25,352 bases of DNA. Source: Haplomitrium mnioides. Taxonomy: Eukaryota > Marchantiophyta > Haplomitriopsida > Calobryales. Positions 9,921 to 20,112 of the stretch are shown piece by piece. The notes beneath the pieces were generated by a model. The model ran no database searches and had not been told where the DNA came from. It saw only the letters and a list, made by a program, of their open reading frames with translations. Location of the stretch: the NCBI GenBank assembly GCA_049999725.1, contig JBNGIS010028100.1, forward strand, positions 1 to 25,352. Direction: 5' to 3'. Both the position numbers and the translations under genes were made by a program. Positions within the stretch are counted from its first letter, which is position 1. Each line of letters begins with the position of its first letter.

Positions 9921-10015
9921 TGTGGGGTCTCATGCATTGTATGCGTATAAGACTCAATTGTTTGTCATTCTCTGTTGTATGTTTGTAGTTGTGTAAGCAA
10001 TGTGTATGTGCACGA
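9921..10015 (+). repeat. Second, partial LTR start in tandem
   Basis: TGTGGGGTCTCATGC at 9921 repeats the LTR start at 9530. The match runs for about 90 bases, with the GATGCTATGG... segment missing, to GCACGAC. Copy A has the same arrangement at about 310-420, so the repeat is a property of the family or of the ancestor of the two copies. Confidence 0.7.
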
Positions 10016-11519
10016 CCTGACCCAAGCAGAGGTAACCTCCTTCTTATCAACAAAATTGCTTCACCACAACCCTCAATTTTACATCTATTTGTTTTCTTAC
10101 GAGCCAATCTTTTATAAGCACTACCTTCCTCTTCTAACAAAACACTTTAAGACTTGCCCATCTGAGTGCGTCTTCCACAAGCTTACCCCAATTTCGGTTG
10201 TTTTTTTCTCCAATAGAACATCTAGGAATTCCTTCACTGTAATGCTAGCAACTTTAGGCATTGGACTAGGCAAGAAAATTTTCCTTTTCTTATCGGATGC
10301 CTCTCACTCAAAATATAACTTGTTTTGGACTTGCTCTACTCACCACATTCCAAAAATGGGCATGTTAATGGCATTGTAGCTTTGATCGACAAGTTGTCAA
10401 GACTCTTCCAACATAACTCATATGTCCACACAATTCCATCCCTTGCTAAAACATGGCTATCCATCTGATGCTTATGTCCTACTATACCATTGACAAAATC
10501 ACAACTGCTAACTTTGTGTGTTCTTACTCGACCAGAACCTAGCACCCTATCACTCAATCCAATGCACACACGCTAGCTGATTAAGTTATGGTTTTTGATC
10601 TTCTTTGTCTTCAAAACCTCTATTCCCATGTTCTTCTCTAACCACTTCCCTTTGTAGAATAGCATACCCAAGTACAATCACTCTTCAACAAAATATATTT
10701 TCCATACGGTCTCAAAATGCCTCAGCTAACGCCTCTAGGCATTATCTCCTAGCAAATTAGCATGTTGTTGTGACAATTCAAAGGTAGGAGATTGGTTCCA
10801 TCAGTAATTTTTTGACCTTCAATGCATCTAAGTGCCCCTTTGCTAATCTTGCCTATCTACAATCTACTGAACTACAACCTTCTCGAATGGACAGTTAACC
10901 TCCAGTCTTATTCTAGTTGTTACAAATTCTTCACCATTCTAATTTGGAGTGGTGATTGGTTTGGCCTACACAAATTTGAACCGTGGCTACCCCTCCTCTT
11001 GATTGCCTACCTCAACAATCATCTCCAATTTTGTGAAGGCCGTAGCTATGCTAGTAACTCCATTATAAAATCAAGGCTCTATCTACTCTTCTAATCTTGA
11101 CACTATGTTCTACAGATTTTCTGCTCTACACAATTCTTGCCCAAGCCACTCTTAATTGAACAATTAGATAAATTTACTGCACTCAATAACTTTCAAAACT
11201 TACACCTTCAAAATGCCAAGGACTATTTTCTTCAATATTAGCCATATTACTCCAGCCAGCAAATTCTCTATAGCAACTATGAACATTTTGTTATGCCAAT
11301 TATTCTATTCTAAGAAGCTCAATGATATCCATTCTATAAGCAAACAACAAGCTAACATCCAAATGAAGATAAGAACATCAGTTAAACAAATTTACACACA
11401 CTCTACCACTGGTCACCCACTAACAACCTCCACTCTTACTTGAATTTTCAAGCCTTTTCTTTGCATTTCTAAGATCAATCACCTACTTGTCTACCATTGC
11501 TGCTCATATGCAAGGTTTC
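10016..11519. other. Unassigned stretch between LTR and SART-1 pseudogene
   Basis: I find no gene here on either strand. Short open frames exist but show no known motif, and the SART-1 C-terminal region that should follow on the minus strand is not recognisable. It may be untranslated or intron-like DNA carried with the pseudogene. Confidence 0.4.
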
Positions 11520-13260
11520 TCAAGTGAAATTTATGCGCTCTCTCCTTCGATAAGCTCAACGCACCTGCCAAACCTCTTTCACCTCAGTCTAGCCTCCTTC
11601 AATTTTGGGTACCTATTCCACTTTCACAACAACTGAAGCTTCTTCATCCTCTTCTCCAAATGCGCCTTTGCTTCTCTCTTTGCGAATGATGGCTTCATCA
11701 AGTTGCAAACTTTGGCAAAATTCTCTAGTATCTGTGAAAACCAATTTGCTATCATGTTTATCGGGCAAAGTAGAAACTTGGTTTATTGGTTTATTTGGAT
11801 GCTTGAGAGTTGCCAGATGGGCAACAACGATCTAAGAGCCAACTCCAGCTATTCCATTTTCCTTCTGTTTCCTTAGCAACTTGACAAGCTTTTTCAAGGG
11901 ATTCATAAAGCTCATTGTCCTCTTCCTCCCCTATCATAGACAATCGAGGTTCATCAACTTCCATAGCTTTTTATGGAGTCTCTTTCCGTAGACAATTGAG
12001 GTTATCAACTTCCATAGTTTCTACTGGATTTTCTTCCTATAGGACTTGGGACAAATCCAGCGCTTTACCCAATGTAGTTTCATATACTTTTCTCCTTGGT
12101 TTTGCTTGTGCTTACTCCTCAAGTTGTTTATATGCCTTTCTTGTTGAAGAATCCCTAGAGCCCTTATCACATTTACCCAATCTAGCAGCTATAGCATCTG
12201 CTTCAAGTTCATCAACATCTTTTAACTTCCTCTATTTTCGAAGCTTCTTCTTCTTTCTAAGCTTCTTGAATTGCATCATATCCTCCATGGTGAAGTAATA
12301 TGATGCAATAGCAATTGATCCACCAAGGGACTTTTTTGAGGCAGATTTTTCAAGTCTTTCATGAGCCTTTTCTAATATTTTCTTCTCTCCTTGCTGATGC
12401 CTCCCATCTCATCAATAGCTATGCCCTCATTTTCTAAAGGTTATCTTACTATGGTAATATTTCCTTTCGGTATCCATATCATTATTAAACTTAACATCAT
12501 ATTTATTGGGCTTCCGTTTGACAACTTGATAAGCATCTTCACAAACTTTTCGTTCTCTCATCTCTATATTCTCTAACTCATCCATGTCTTCATGCACATC
12601 ATCTCCTATGAGCACATGGTATATTTCAACATCAAAACAACAACCTCAACCTCCAACACTTTGTTAAGTTCATGACAATTTCTTATGACAGCTAGGTCTT
12701 TTCTTCCATATCCATTGTTCTCAATGTTGTCAAAACTATCTTCATTATCTTCATTGTCATGCTATGCCAAAATCCTAGCCATATGTGCAACTTTCTCTCT
12801 TTCATCGAGCTTTTTATGCAGCTCTAACTTCCTACTCTTGTCCACCTATGTAGCCATATCATCCTCATTGCTAACACCAATGCCCTTTTTTTTTTTTTTG
12901 TAATAGTAGCTTTGAGCCGCTCATCTTGTGTCTTTGCAATTCTATCTTCCAATTCTAAGGTAGAAGGCTATGGTTTATCAAGCTCCTTCCCATCCATGTC
13001 TTTCTTCTCCTTCTTTCTTTCCTTCTTTTTCTTCTTGCCATCATGGTCCCTCAGCTTTTCTCTATATGTGTCCCGTTCCTTGTCATCATGCTCCTTCTCT
13101 TTCTCTTTTTCTTGTTCTATGTATTTAGATCCTAGCTTTTGATGTTCCTTCGCTCAATCTCTCTCCTTCTCTCTTCTACATTCCTACTCTCTATGATCTT
13201 TACATTTCTATCTATCCCTATCATGCTCCTTTCCTTGCTCCTTCTCCAACTTTAGGTATG
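11520..13260 (-). pseudogene. SART-1 family (DOT2/MDF-like) splicing factor pseudogene
   Basis: SART-1 proteins are part of the U4/U6.U5 tri-snRNP and are needed for spliceosome activation; the plant member is DOT2/MDF. Read from 13260 leftwards there is an N-terminal Lys/Glu/Arg/Asp-rich repeat region (about 13250-13000) and LELEDRIAKTQDERLKA (about 12950). Next come VDKSRKLELHKKLDERE (about 12840), DLAVIRNCHELNKVLE (about 12680) and DELENIEMRERKVCEDAYQ (about 12585). YYFTMEDMMQFKKLRKKKK follows (about 12285), then ELEADAIAARLG, NELYESLEKA and KLVFTDTREFCQSLQLDE (about 11745). Homology fades after GALSLSKERA near 11520, so the conserved C-terminal part is missing. There are many stops and shifts and no intron-sized gaps, consistent with a processed copy. 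It lies inside the putative 13-kb insertion. Confidence 0.85.
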
Positions 13261-14387
13261 TTTGATGCTGTTGATAGTTCTTGAATAGTATCGTTTGGAG
13301 GAGAACCTACTCCATCGTACTATACAGAATTGCGGAGTATTCCAACCCCTTATTATCATCATATCGATCAAATTTGTGTCCCATTCTCAGGGACTTCTAT
13401 AGTTGTGGAATGCCTCCTTCCTGACTCCCCCCTTGTCTAACGCCTCATGAACAACCATTTGCCTAGGAGATACCTGATCGTTAGCATTGTAAAGTGTGGG
13501 CTTCTTCCTATTAGGCAATGTCTTTGTTGTCATAGATAGCAAACCCCATATTGTATGAAGGCTAAATGTTCATTAGCAATCAAATCCATTATAGGCCTCC
13601 TGAAACTTGCATACTACAAAGCTCTACCTGTCACATCACCAATCACATCGCTCAAGTACTCTGGTTATCATCAACAAAATCTAAAGTATTGTATCTAGTT
13701 GTGACTTCTCTTTGGCACTGCTAAATTTTATGAGCTGCAACAAGCTCTTCATACTTCCATTCAATCCAAGATCACCTCCAAAAGAATTTGCCTACTTCCT
13801 AGCAATCTTGATTTGTTATTATTGCTCGTCAAGAATATTCAAGTTGTGCAATCAGATTTAACACTCGCGATCTACTATTCTCCTAGTCAACTTAGAATCA
13901 TCCCACACGTTGTCTTTCCATTTCTGAAAAATAGCACAATTCTTCTCAAAGAGAGAAGAGAGTTGCTGAAAACTCCAAGGCTGAGAAGAACTCTAACCCT
14001 TTTTTTTGGTTATGCGGTGTTGTTGATCCTCCTCTTCACCAACTTTAGGGTTTTTACCCATTTCTTCTACAATTGCAACACAACCTTATGCTCTTTTGGC
14101 AAGCATTCAATCTCTTTAGCACGTAATCCTAGGTTTAGCAATTTTGGATAAGCTAACCCTTATCCATTAGGTTAACTACAAATGAACAAATGATAGAATT
14201 CTTCTACTCCTTTAAATCCAAAATTGCAAGATCCCTTCAACCAAAATGTCTTTGGATTGGTCTAGAATAGCAACTTAATATACCGTGGAGATATCACTTT
14301 GTTGTTCATCAATGTTTGTGCTGGTCAATATGCTCCACAACCAAGCTCTTCAATTTGCATCCTAAATCTCCTATATCTTGACCTAAC
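13261..14387. other. Unassigned stretch upstream of the SART-1 pseudogene
   Basis: On the minus strand this may include leader sequence of the pseudogene, since a fragment MGKNPKVGEEEDQQHR near 14060 resembles a start. A separate piece, KWKDNVWDDSKLTRR near 13910, may be coding in origin, but I cannot assign either. The right edge at 14387 is where the minus-strand integrase homology resumes. Confidence 0.4.
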
Positions 14388-14393
14388 ACATAC
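14388..14393. repeat. Right copy of putative 6-bp target-site duplication (ACATAC)
   Basis: These six bases equal 1409-1414. They start the integrase homology of the right half, immediately after the end of the putative insertion. Confidence 0.5.
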
Positions 14394-15199
14394 CTGCACC
14401 GAAACATCTGGATTATCCGGATCCACAACCATAGCAACATCTTGTCGAATAGAAGAGGGTATATTAGGTTTCTTTCTATATAGTAGAAAACAAGGTGAAA
14501 AAGATGCCAAGGCTACCTGTTCATTGAACTTGTAGCCCATAGCAAGAGACTATAATTGAAGATCCCAATTTTCATGGTGATCAGCTTGTAAGCCATACTT
14601 GCACAATGCTCTCTTCACCGTTTGAATTTCAACATGCGCTCAATCAACCCATCTGCCTCAAGATGATCTCTAGAAGTATTACGGTGATCTATGAGAGATT
14701 GCTCACATAAAACTTCAAACTCACCTGAAACTTTTGTACCTTGATCCATCAACACTTCAACAAGTGCTCCAAAATGGCTGAAAACTCAATCCTCCAGTTG
14801 TCTTGTCTAGCAATGCTACTAACTCATTCCACTTGGAAAAATGCTCCACCATCACCAATGCATACCTATTGTGATGTTGGGTCAAAAGCAAGAGGCACAC
14901 AAAATCAAAACTCCAAGGATATCCCAAACCCATGATAGGTAGTGGCTGCAACTGAAGAGTAGGAGCATTAAATAATGCTTGAACTCTATCACACACCACA
15001 CACTTGGGGACCTATTCTTGTATATTGGTGTTTATACCCCGCCACCAGTACTATGCCTGCAACAAATTGTATATGCATTTCACTCTAAAATGTCCCAATT
15101 CCTTGTGGGCATGCGCATCAGTGCAAAACAATGCATTGACTTATGCATGACACGTACTTTCCCATTAATCCATACTCACAAAATCTAAGCCCCTTCCTA
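14388..15199 (-). pseudogene. Ty3/gypsy integrase core (minus-strand copy)
   Basis: The minus strand shows an HHCC zinc-binding domain (HKELGHF near 15107, CVVC near 14996, His-x4-His-x29-Cys-x2-Cys, with two stops between). The DDE catalytic core follows. The first Asp is in YPWSFDF (14904-14906), the second in DQGTKVSGEF (14744-14746), and the Glu in EADGLIERM (14639-14641). The second and third acidic residues are separated by 34 residues. The C-terminal part runs through GYKFNEQVALASFSPCFLLY and SSIRQDVAMVVDPDNPDVSV to about 14394. All three catalytic residues are kept although stops and shifts break the gene. An intact enzyme would insert the cDNA copy into the genome. The remaining tail lies at 813-1414 on the same strand. 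Confidence 0.9.
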
Positions 15200-15789
15200 C
15201 TTGAAGCTCACAATCCAAGTAAGACCACACAAATTCATGGTTTATCTTAGCACATAGCGTTGCTCATTCTCAACGACAGATGCAACAGTAGTGGTACCAG
15301 TGGAAAACCCCATTGCCCTCTCTCTCTCTTATCGGCATTAAGTTCCACCAATTTTTGCAAGGTTGCATCCCAAATAAGACCAAGGCCTTGTGCTCAAAAT
15401 ACATAAGATGCAAAGTGACTCACCAGTAAATCAATTGGCTCCACTCTGGCTAAGTGGTATGCCTCTAGCAATAAAATGTTGGCTGGAAATGTATGCAGAT
15501 ACCCTTGCACTGCACTAGCTGAAAGCAATTGTGGATATTGCTCAACCATCAGAGCCACATGCCTCAAGGAGATTCTTCGGGCACTCTAACCCTTCTCCAC
15601 ATACAAATATCGACAAACTGAAATCCTTTTTTGGAGCACAACATTTAGCATTGTATTGATGCCTCAAACAACTCCAAAAAAAAACACCATCAACAAGATA
15701 TTGCCATGAAATAGACATAGTATCTAGTGGGAAAAGATTCACATGTCCATATGTGACAAAACCATCCAGTACAGGTTATGGCGCAACTT
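15200..15789 (-). pseudogene. C5-cytosine methyltransferase-like domain, same internal deletion (minus copy)
   Basis: The segment matches 8215-8790 on the plus strand nearly base for base. It has TMSISWQYLVDG, a motif I-like LELFEGINTMLNVVL (split by a one-base shift in a T run near 15675), RYLYVE, SLRHVALMVEQYPQLL, SAVQGYLHTFPANILLL and PIDLLV. It then has the jump to SHFASYVF and GLIWDATLQKLVE (15430-15350) and a motif X-like RYVLR-TMNLCGLTWIV (15209-15259). The DLLVSH junction lies at 15415-15432, exactly equivalent to 8555-8572, so both copies lack the catalytic Pro-Cys motif and the target-recognition part. Several stops are private to this copy. Confidence 0.65.
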
Positions 15790-16095
15790 CATTATGCCAA
15801 ACATCATAAACTCAATTCCTATAGAGTTGATTTGCCTAACATGAAGGGATGTGCACTAGTATCCAACAACATTTTGGTTGGCTTGTACAATACAATTGAA
15901 GGACCCACAAGTCAAAAAATTCTACTCTCTGATTGTTGATGGACACCACACTAGGTCTGAAATTGGTCCTCTTAAATGTTGATAACTCCATCAATCAAGC
16001 CACAACAACATGCCACGTCTCACCTCTAGATATAGAGACACATGTGTCAGTTGCTTTACTCATGGGTCTTATCTCCATATTGGACCTTGAGTCTC
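15790..16095 (-). pseudogene. Aspartic protease fragment (minus copy)
   Basis: The minus strand matches plus 7355-7650, with RPSVVSINNQ, LLDTSAHPFMLGKST and flanking bases. The active site reads DTSA where the plus copy has DIGA. Just after the active site the sequence jumps to the lead-in of the methyltransferase-like domain, so the C-terminal half of the protease is deleted. Homology stops at about 16095, where the 5' part of the element (gag, LTR) is missing. Confidence 0.75.
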
Positions 16096-17005
16096 CTCAC
16101 ATAGTGAATAACCGCTATTTTGAACCAAGAACAAGCTACTCAATACAAGAACATTTTTTTATAGGAAAAAACGTGGTTTTTGAGCTCAAAAATAGAGAAA
16201 ATGAGGTTATTTAAAAAAACAAAAAAGTATGTGAGTTTTTAAGCTTCAATTTTGGCATTTTTAACAAGGATGATAGAGTGAGAGTCAATTTCATTATGCA
16301 AAATCAAACAATATTCTAAGTTTTTATGAAAATGTTAGAAATTGCAAAACCGATGAAAGTATAAAAATTATGGTAAGTTTTCACAAGAAACTTGGATTTA
16401 TCATTGATTACAATTTGAAGCCCAAAAATTGAAATATATGTAAGAATAAACTATTTTGAAATATGTTTGGTTGCACAAACTCCATGCGCGTATAAGCATG
16501 GTGCTCTTTGAAACTTATTTTTTGAAAATAAAATAAGAAAACATGAGGAAAATGCCCAAATAGACTAGAAGTCATGGGAATAAGTTTGGAATAGTAGAGA
16601 TACAAACCAACAAAACAAAACATTTCATGGATTAAAGAGCTCTATTTTCATGTTCAAGCAAGAAAGAAGCTTTCATTTATAGTTGAAAATCCATGCACGC
16701 AAAAGTTAAAGTGGGCATTAAGAAAATGTTTTAGCACCTAAAAATATTTTATAATTTAGAGAAACATATACACAAAGAAGTCATAGCTCAAAATCAAAAG
16801 GGTAGTGGTTAGGGAAATTGAATTAAGAGTGTAAACAAGAAACATCTCCAAGTTTTTGACTAGATTCTACCAAATAAAGGTTTGAGTTCTACAAAAGAGT
16901 CTTTGACTAGTGTAGAATCTAAGTTCTAATCGGTAGTCTTTGTATGTAGAAGCTTGAAGGTTGTATATGAGCAGTAGAACGTGTGGAAGGCTTGGAATTC
17001 CACCC
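16096..17005. other. AT-rich non-coding stretch
   Basis: I recognise no gene or element. The sequence is AT-rich with only short open frames. It marks the truncated 5' side of the minus-strand gypsy copy. Confidence 0.5.
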
Positions 17006-17117
17006 CAAAGTCTTTGCGTGCATAGGAATCTAAGATCATTATCTAAACACTCCACTCCAAAGTCTATGTGCGCATAAAAATTCGAGCTCACTATATAAAC
17101 ACTCCACAACAAAGACT
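17006..17117. repeat. 52-bp tandem repeat, a little over two units
   Basis: CAAAGTCT occurs at 17006 and 17058, and CAAAGACT at 17110, with similar bases (GCATA..., CTAAACACTCCAC) following the first two. The period is 52 bp. Looser relatives of the unit, such as CAAAGTCTATGCATGCATAG near 17183 and GTCTTTG near 16940, suggest an older, wider array from about 16880 to 17230. Confidence 0.7.
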
Positions 17118-18399
17118 ATTAAGAACCTAAGTTTTTCGTTCTGCAGAAGAGTTTTTGTACGCACAAGATTTTGACTTGCAAATCAAAGTCTATGCATGCA
17201 TAGAGTTCAGACTTCCATAACCAATGATATAAGCGCTAAAGGTTCTATTTTTTGCAACAAACTCTAGGCATGCTAAAGATTCTATTTTCTGATCCGGAAT
17301 CTAAAAGTAAAACGAGTATAAAGCTCTACATCTTACTCAAAGTGTGCCAAATTTTTTCAGTTTTATATCAAAGTACTTACAAGCAAAAGATAAGTAGTCA
17401 ATTTGGGCAGATGCTTTAGCAATATAAAAACCTTAAACTCTTCGAGCAAGCAGTAAAGAAGGAAAAATAACATACTTACATTATGGATAAGAAAATATTT
17501 TACAAACCAAATGAAAATATTAACTAAAGATTCAAGTTTCATTTACAGAGAATAACATTCAACTTGGAATGATTTACACTAGAAAATTCAAGGCGACAGA
17601 TAAATTCAACAAATTCCTTCATAACATTCTTATGTATTTTATAAAATAATAATCCTAAACTACAGTATAATTGAAAGTACAAAATATACAATAAAATTCT
17701 TAAATTACTTTAGTCACTTGTCTTGACTACTTCAAATTCAACTTCAGAAGATTCATCAAGATTTACTTGATATATCTCAGTGTTAATAACAGTGATTGGT
17801 TCTCTTTCAAACATATAAAGATTGATTACTTTTTTGTCTTTTGTATTCAAATAAATTAGATTTGATTTGATAGTAGCTAGAGTGGTTTTCTTCAATTTGC
17901 TTTTTGTGTAAGAAGAAAATCAAAGGACAGAATCGTAATTTGTGTTATATCAAGTACACCAATATGTAACTTAGATTTGTGTTTCTCTTTTGTTGCTGCT
18001 ATTTTGTTTTAGAAGTATTGTCTAGAAAATTCATCCTCAGCCTCACAAGCAAACCATTGAACACATATCATTTTTGGTTTTGGAGGACTTTGGCAACCCA
18101 AAATGGTCTGCCCTTTGGATATAGAGATGCAACAACACAAATAAACATTCTATCTTTCATCTTATATAGATTGCCGAATTTGTGCTTACATCGAGTGTTG
18201 TGAAAAGCAGCCCCTTCTCATGGCCTAGGTGCTCCATCATAGATTGCTCAACATGTAGAAAGTATTTGTTGCACTAAAGTATCTTCTTCTGTCTATTGAA
18301 CATCAAGCTAAGAACCTAGACAAACATTTTGAGAATTATTACAAGTACTTGTCAGTTGTGAAGGTGGAAAAGTGAATTTTGCTTCGAGTCTTTGTTATT
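17118..18399. other. AT-rich stretch, no recognised gene
   Basis: Nothing here is assignable. A 61-codon open frame on the minus strand (17710-17895) has no motif I know and no supporting context. The part nearest 18400 may include the decayed C-terminal end of the DUF7869 pseudogene. Confidence 0.4.
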
Positions 18400-19487
18400 T
18401 TTTCAAGGATGTAGGCCGCAGTCTCTTGTTGGGTAGGAAAAAAAGTCATTCCACCATTGAATATTAGAATCTATAAAGAACTTGTAGCAGTTCTCACTTA
18501 TGTTGTCCCTTATTGCAAAGACCACTTGCTCGGCATCAACTTCTCTTTCTTCCTTTTGAGACTGTTTGATCTCAAAATATGTCTTGAGAGGAATCAACAT
18601 TGAACTTAAAATTTCTTTGTCCACTTTAGGTAGGGACTTGAGTTGACAAATACCATTGAGAGGTAGCCAAATTAAATATGTTGAAAACTGTTTGCTCCAA
18701 ATCTTTGCCTTGGAATCATTCAACTAGAACTTGAATTGTTGATTAAAGGTAATATCATGTATTCTTTGAACCACAAAGGGATGTTATTGCATAAACATTT
18801 TAAAATCCCAAGTTTCCATCAAAAGAATTACCTTAGGTTTAGGATTATGCGATAATTATAACACCTTGCTAAGACTCGTAATTGTAAAAGCTTTGACACA
18901 TTTCAAACGTTTTGAGAATTAGTTGAACATTTGATTGATTTGATCATGAGTATAACCAACCATGAGAAATTCCACCTTGATTTTTCAAAAAGCCTTCTTG
19001 GCAATAAGGAGACTGAGATATCCAAATAAGATGGAATTCTTATTCTCTCATGTTATGTTGTCCAACTGAAGATACAAAGTTGGAAGCAACGACCTTTCAA
19101 AGTCATAAAATATTTTATTGAACACAATAGCTGTCAAATTAGAATTGCTTCTCAAGTTTCCATAGGTTAAGAAGACCTTTGAAGAAAGAGCATGATTGAA
19201 TATTAAGGCACCAACAACGTGCACACCCACCAAACAATCTTTATCAATGTTTTTTTAGTAGCAAAAGCCAATGTAGAATAGTAGTTTTCTTCTAATCCAT
19301 TCCATCAATGACAATTCCCAAGTACTTTTGACCATCGATGTAACATTTTCTTCGATGGTTTGCAAGTTTTGCTCTTTTTTTTATTTGTTGGTTATGATAA
19401 AGAAACAATTGACGATTATATTTGACTGCATCATCACAAAGCACAAAATACATAAAAGTAGTTCAGTAAAATATGTGTCAATGTTTC
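18400..19487 (-). pseudogene. DUF7869-family protein pseudogene, interrupted by an LTR element
   Basis: From 19487 leftwards the minus strand reads KYNRQLFLYHNQQ, YLGIVIDGMD followed by KKTTIPH (near 19300), and HVVGALIFNHAL with NLTAIVFNKI (19220-19110). It continues with LPTLYLQLDNIT and ENKNSILFGYLSLLIA (19085-19000), then VEFLMVGYTHDQINQMF (about 18975-18925). The order IDGMD-x-KT, LQLDN-x-x-ENKN, FLxVGHTHxxIDQMF is the hallmark I know from DUF7869 proteins, a large eukaryotic family of unknown function, often in repetitive copies. A less conserved region follows (18403-18723, PKVDKEILSSMLIPLKTYF). Stops break the frame at about 19260, 19045 and 18990. The N-terminal half is absent because the LTR begins at 19488; it may continue beyond the right edge of the window. 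Confidence 0.75.
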
Positions 19488-19843
19488 TGTCGCTCCCCTG
19501 TTTTAGACCTTAACCTTTTCAGGCCCCGTTTCGAGGTAGGGGAGGATATGTTTACGGGCTTTTGGGTTCTTTTCTGAGATGGCCCCTTGCCAATTACCAC
19601 TTTCAGACCTTAAGGACTCTTCCCCTCCTTACAGGCCTGGTATGCTTCTCTCACTCTTCTTCTTCTCACACTCAAGTCAGACATTCAACCATGCACAGGT
19701 CCACATCCATTAAACCCAGTTGTGATTTGTGTGTAATTCCTGCACTTTATTCTTAGGACCCAATGACTTAGACCCTGCCACCTTATTTGTGCTTGGGCAT
19801 AATGGTGCTGGTGACTTGCACAGCTGAACACTACGAAATGTTG

Positions 19844-20002
19844 GACTCCCCCTCTCAAGGTTGTCACAGGACTGAACAGAATTATCCTAATTATCCTAAG
19901 CTGCACTAATTCCTAACTATGCAAATAGGATCATAAACAGAGGGCATTCACCCCCAGGATACCAGACTTGTGTCAAGGCATTGGACTCCCCCTTCAAGTG
20001 TG
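19844..20002. repeat. Two related copies of a polypurine-tract-like segment
   Basis: TTGGACTCCCCCT...CAAG with a following GTTGTCACAGG / GTGTTCTCAGG and CTGAAC occurs at about 19841-19878 and again at 19981-20030. The second copy shares ACTCCCCCTTCAAGTGTG exactly with 23285-23302, the putative polypurine tract. This suggests that an LTR-internal junction was duplicated into the LTR. Confidence 0.6.
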
Positions 20003-20098
20003 TTCTCAGGGTCTGCTCAACTGAACCGATGTCCACTAATCTAAGAACTCAAGGGGACACACATGCAGAAAGGCAATCTAACTACACATATATGAACA

Positions 20099-20112
20099 AC
20101 ACTTATATACAA
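20099..20112 (-). promoter_or_regulatory. TATA-like box in the LTR
   Basis: The minus strand reads GTATATAAGTG here. Further TATATA-type motifs on the same strand lie at 20161-20170 and 21060-21070 (AGTATATATC in both). Any of them could serve as the element's promoter; the sequence does not show which. Confidence 0.35.

Larger units (their letters stand above)
3265..10015 (+). mobile_element. Plus-strand Ty3/gypsy retrotransposon copy (rearranged, degenerate)
   Basis: The region runs from a 5'-truncated LTR (3265-3508) to a nearly full LTR (9530-9920) plus a partial extra LTR start (9921-10015). Between them are reverse transcriptase (3893-4817), a non-retroviral-looking gap (4818-5159), gag (5160-7236), aspartic protease (about 7237-8089), a methyltransferase-like domain (8090-8812) and an integrase tail with PHD finger (8813-9420). 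Having RT before gag is not the normal Ty3/gypsy order. The region may be two overlapping or tandem copies of the family rather than one element. Stops and frameshifts occur in every domain. Confidence 0.7.
1415..14387. mobile_element. Putative composite insertion of about 12.97 kb splitting a minus-strand gypsy element
   Basis: The sequence on the left (310-1414) and on the right (14388-16095) aligns to adjoining parts of one integrase gene in one orientation, with ACATAC duplicated at both edges. If the duplication is read as 5 bp, the insert on the minus strand begins TGTTAGG and ends CAAATA, close to the TG...CA ends of LTR elements. I could not find matching terminal repeats at its two edges, so the class of the inserted DNA is unknown. 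It contains a plus-strand gypsy copy (3265-10015) and a SART-1 pseudogene, so it is composite. A rearrangement rather than a simple insertion remains possible. Confidence 0.45.

Noticed and set aside
12685-13142. Ser/Phe/Leu-rich open frames on the plus strand
   Set aside because: They are the reverse of the Lys/Glu-rich coding of the SART-1 pseudogene on the minus strand.
13850-14100. Possible second host-gene fragment (WDDSKL-containing) on the minus strand
   Set aside because: A WDDS-like string recalls Tudor/SMN-type proteins, but the flanking residues do not support it.
1415-14387. Terminal repeats expected for a simple LTR element at the edges of the insertion
   Set aside because: I compared the left edge with the right edge by eye and found no direct or inverted terminal repeat, so I did not name the insertion as a particular element class.
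16880-17230. CRISPR-like spaced repeats
   Set aside because: The units are diverged 52-bp tandem repeats without constant repeat and variable spacers, in plant-type DNA.
17710-17895. 61-codon open frame on the minus strand
   Set aside because: Short, with no motif and no neighbouring coding sequence in AT-rich DNA.
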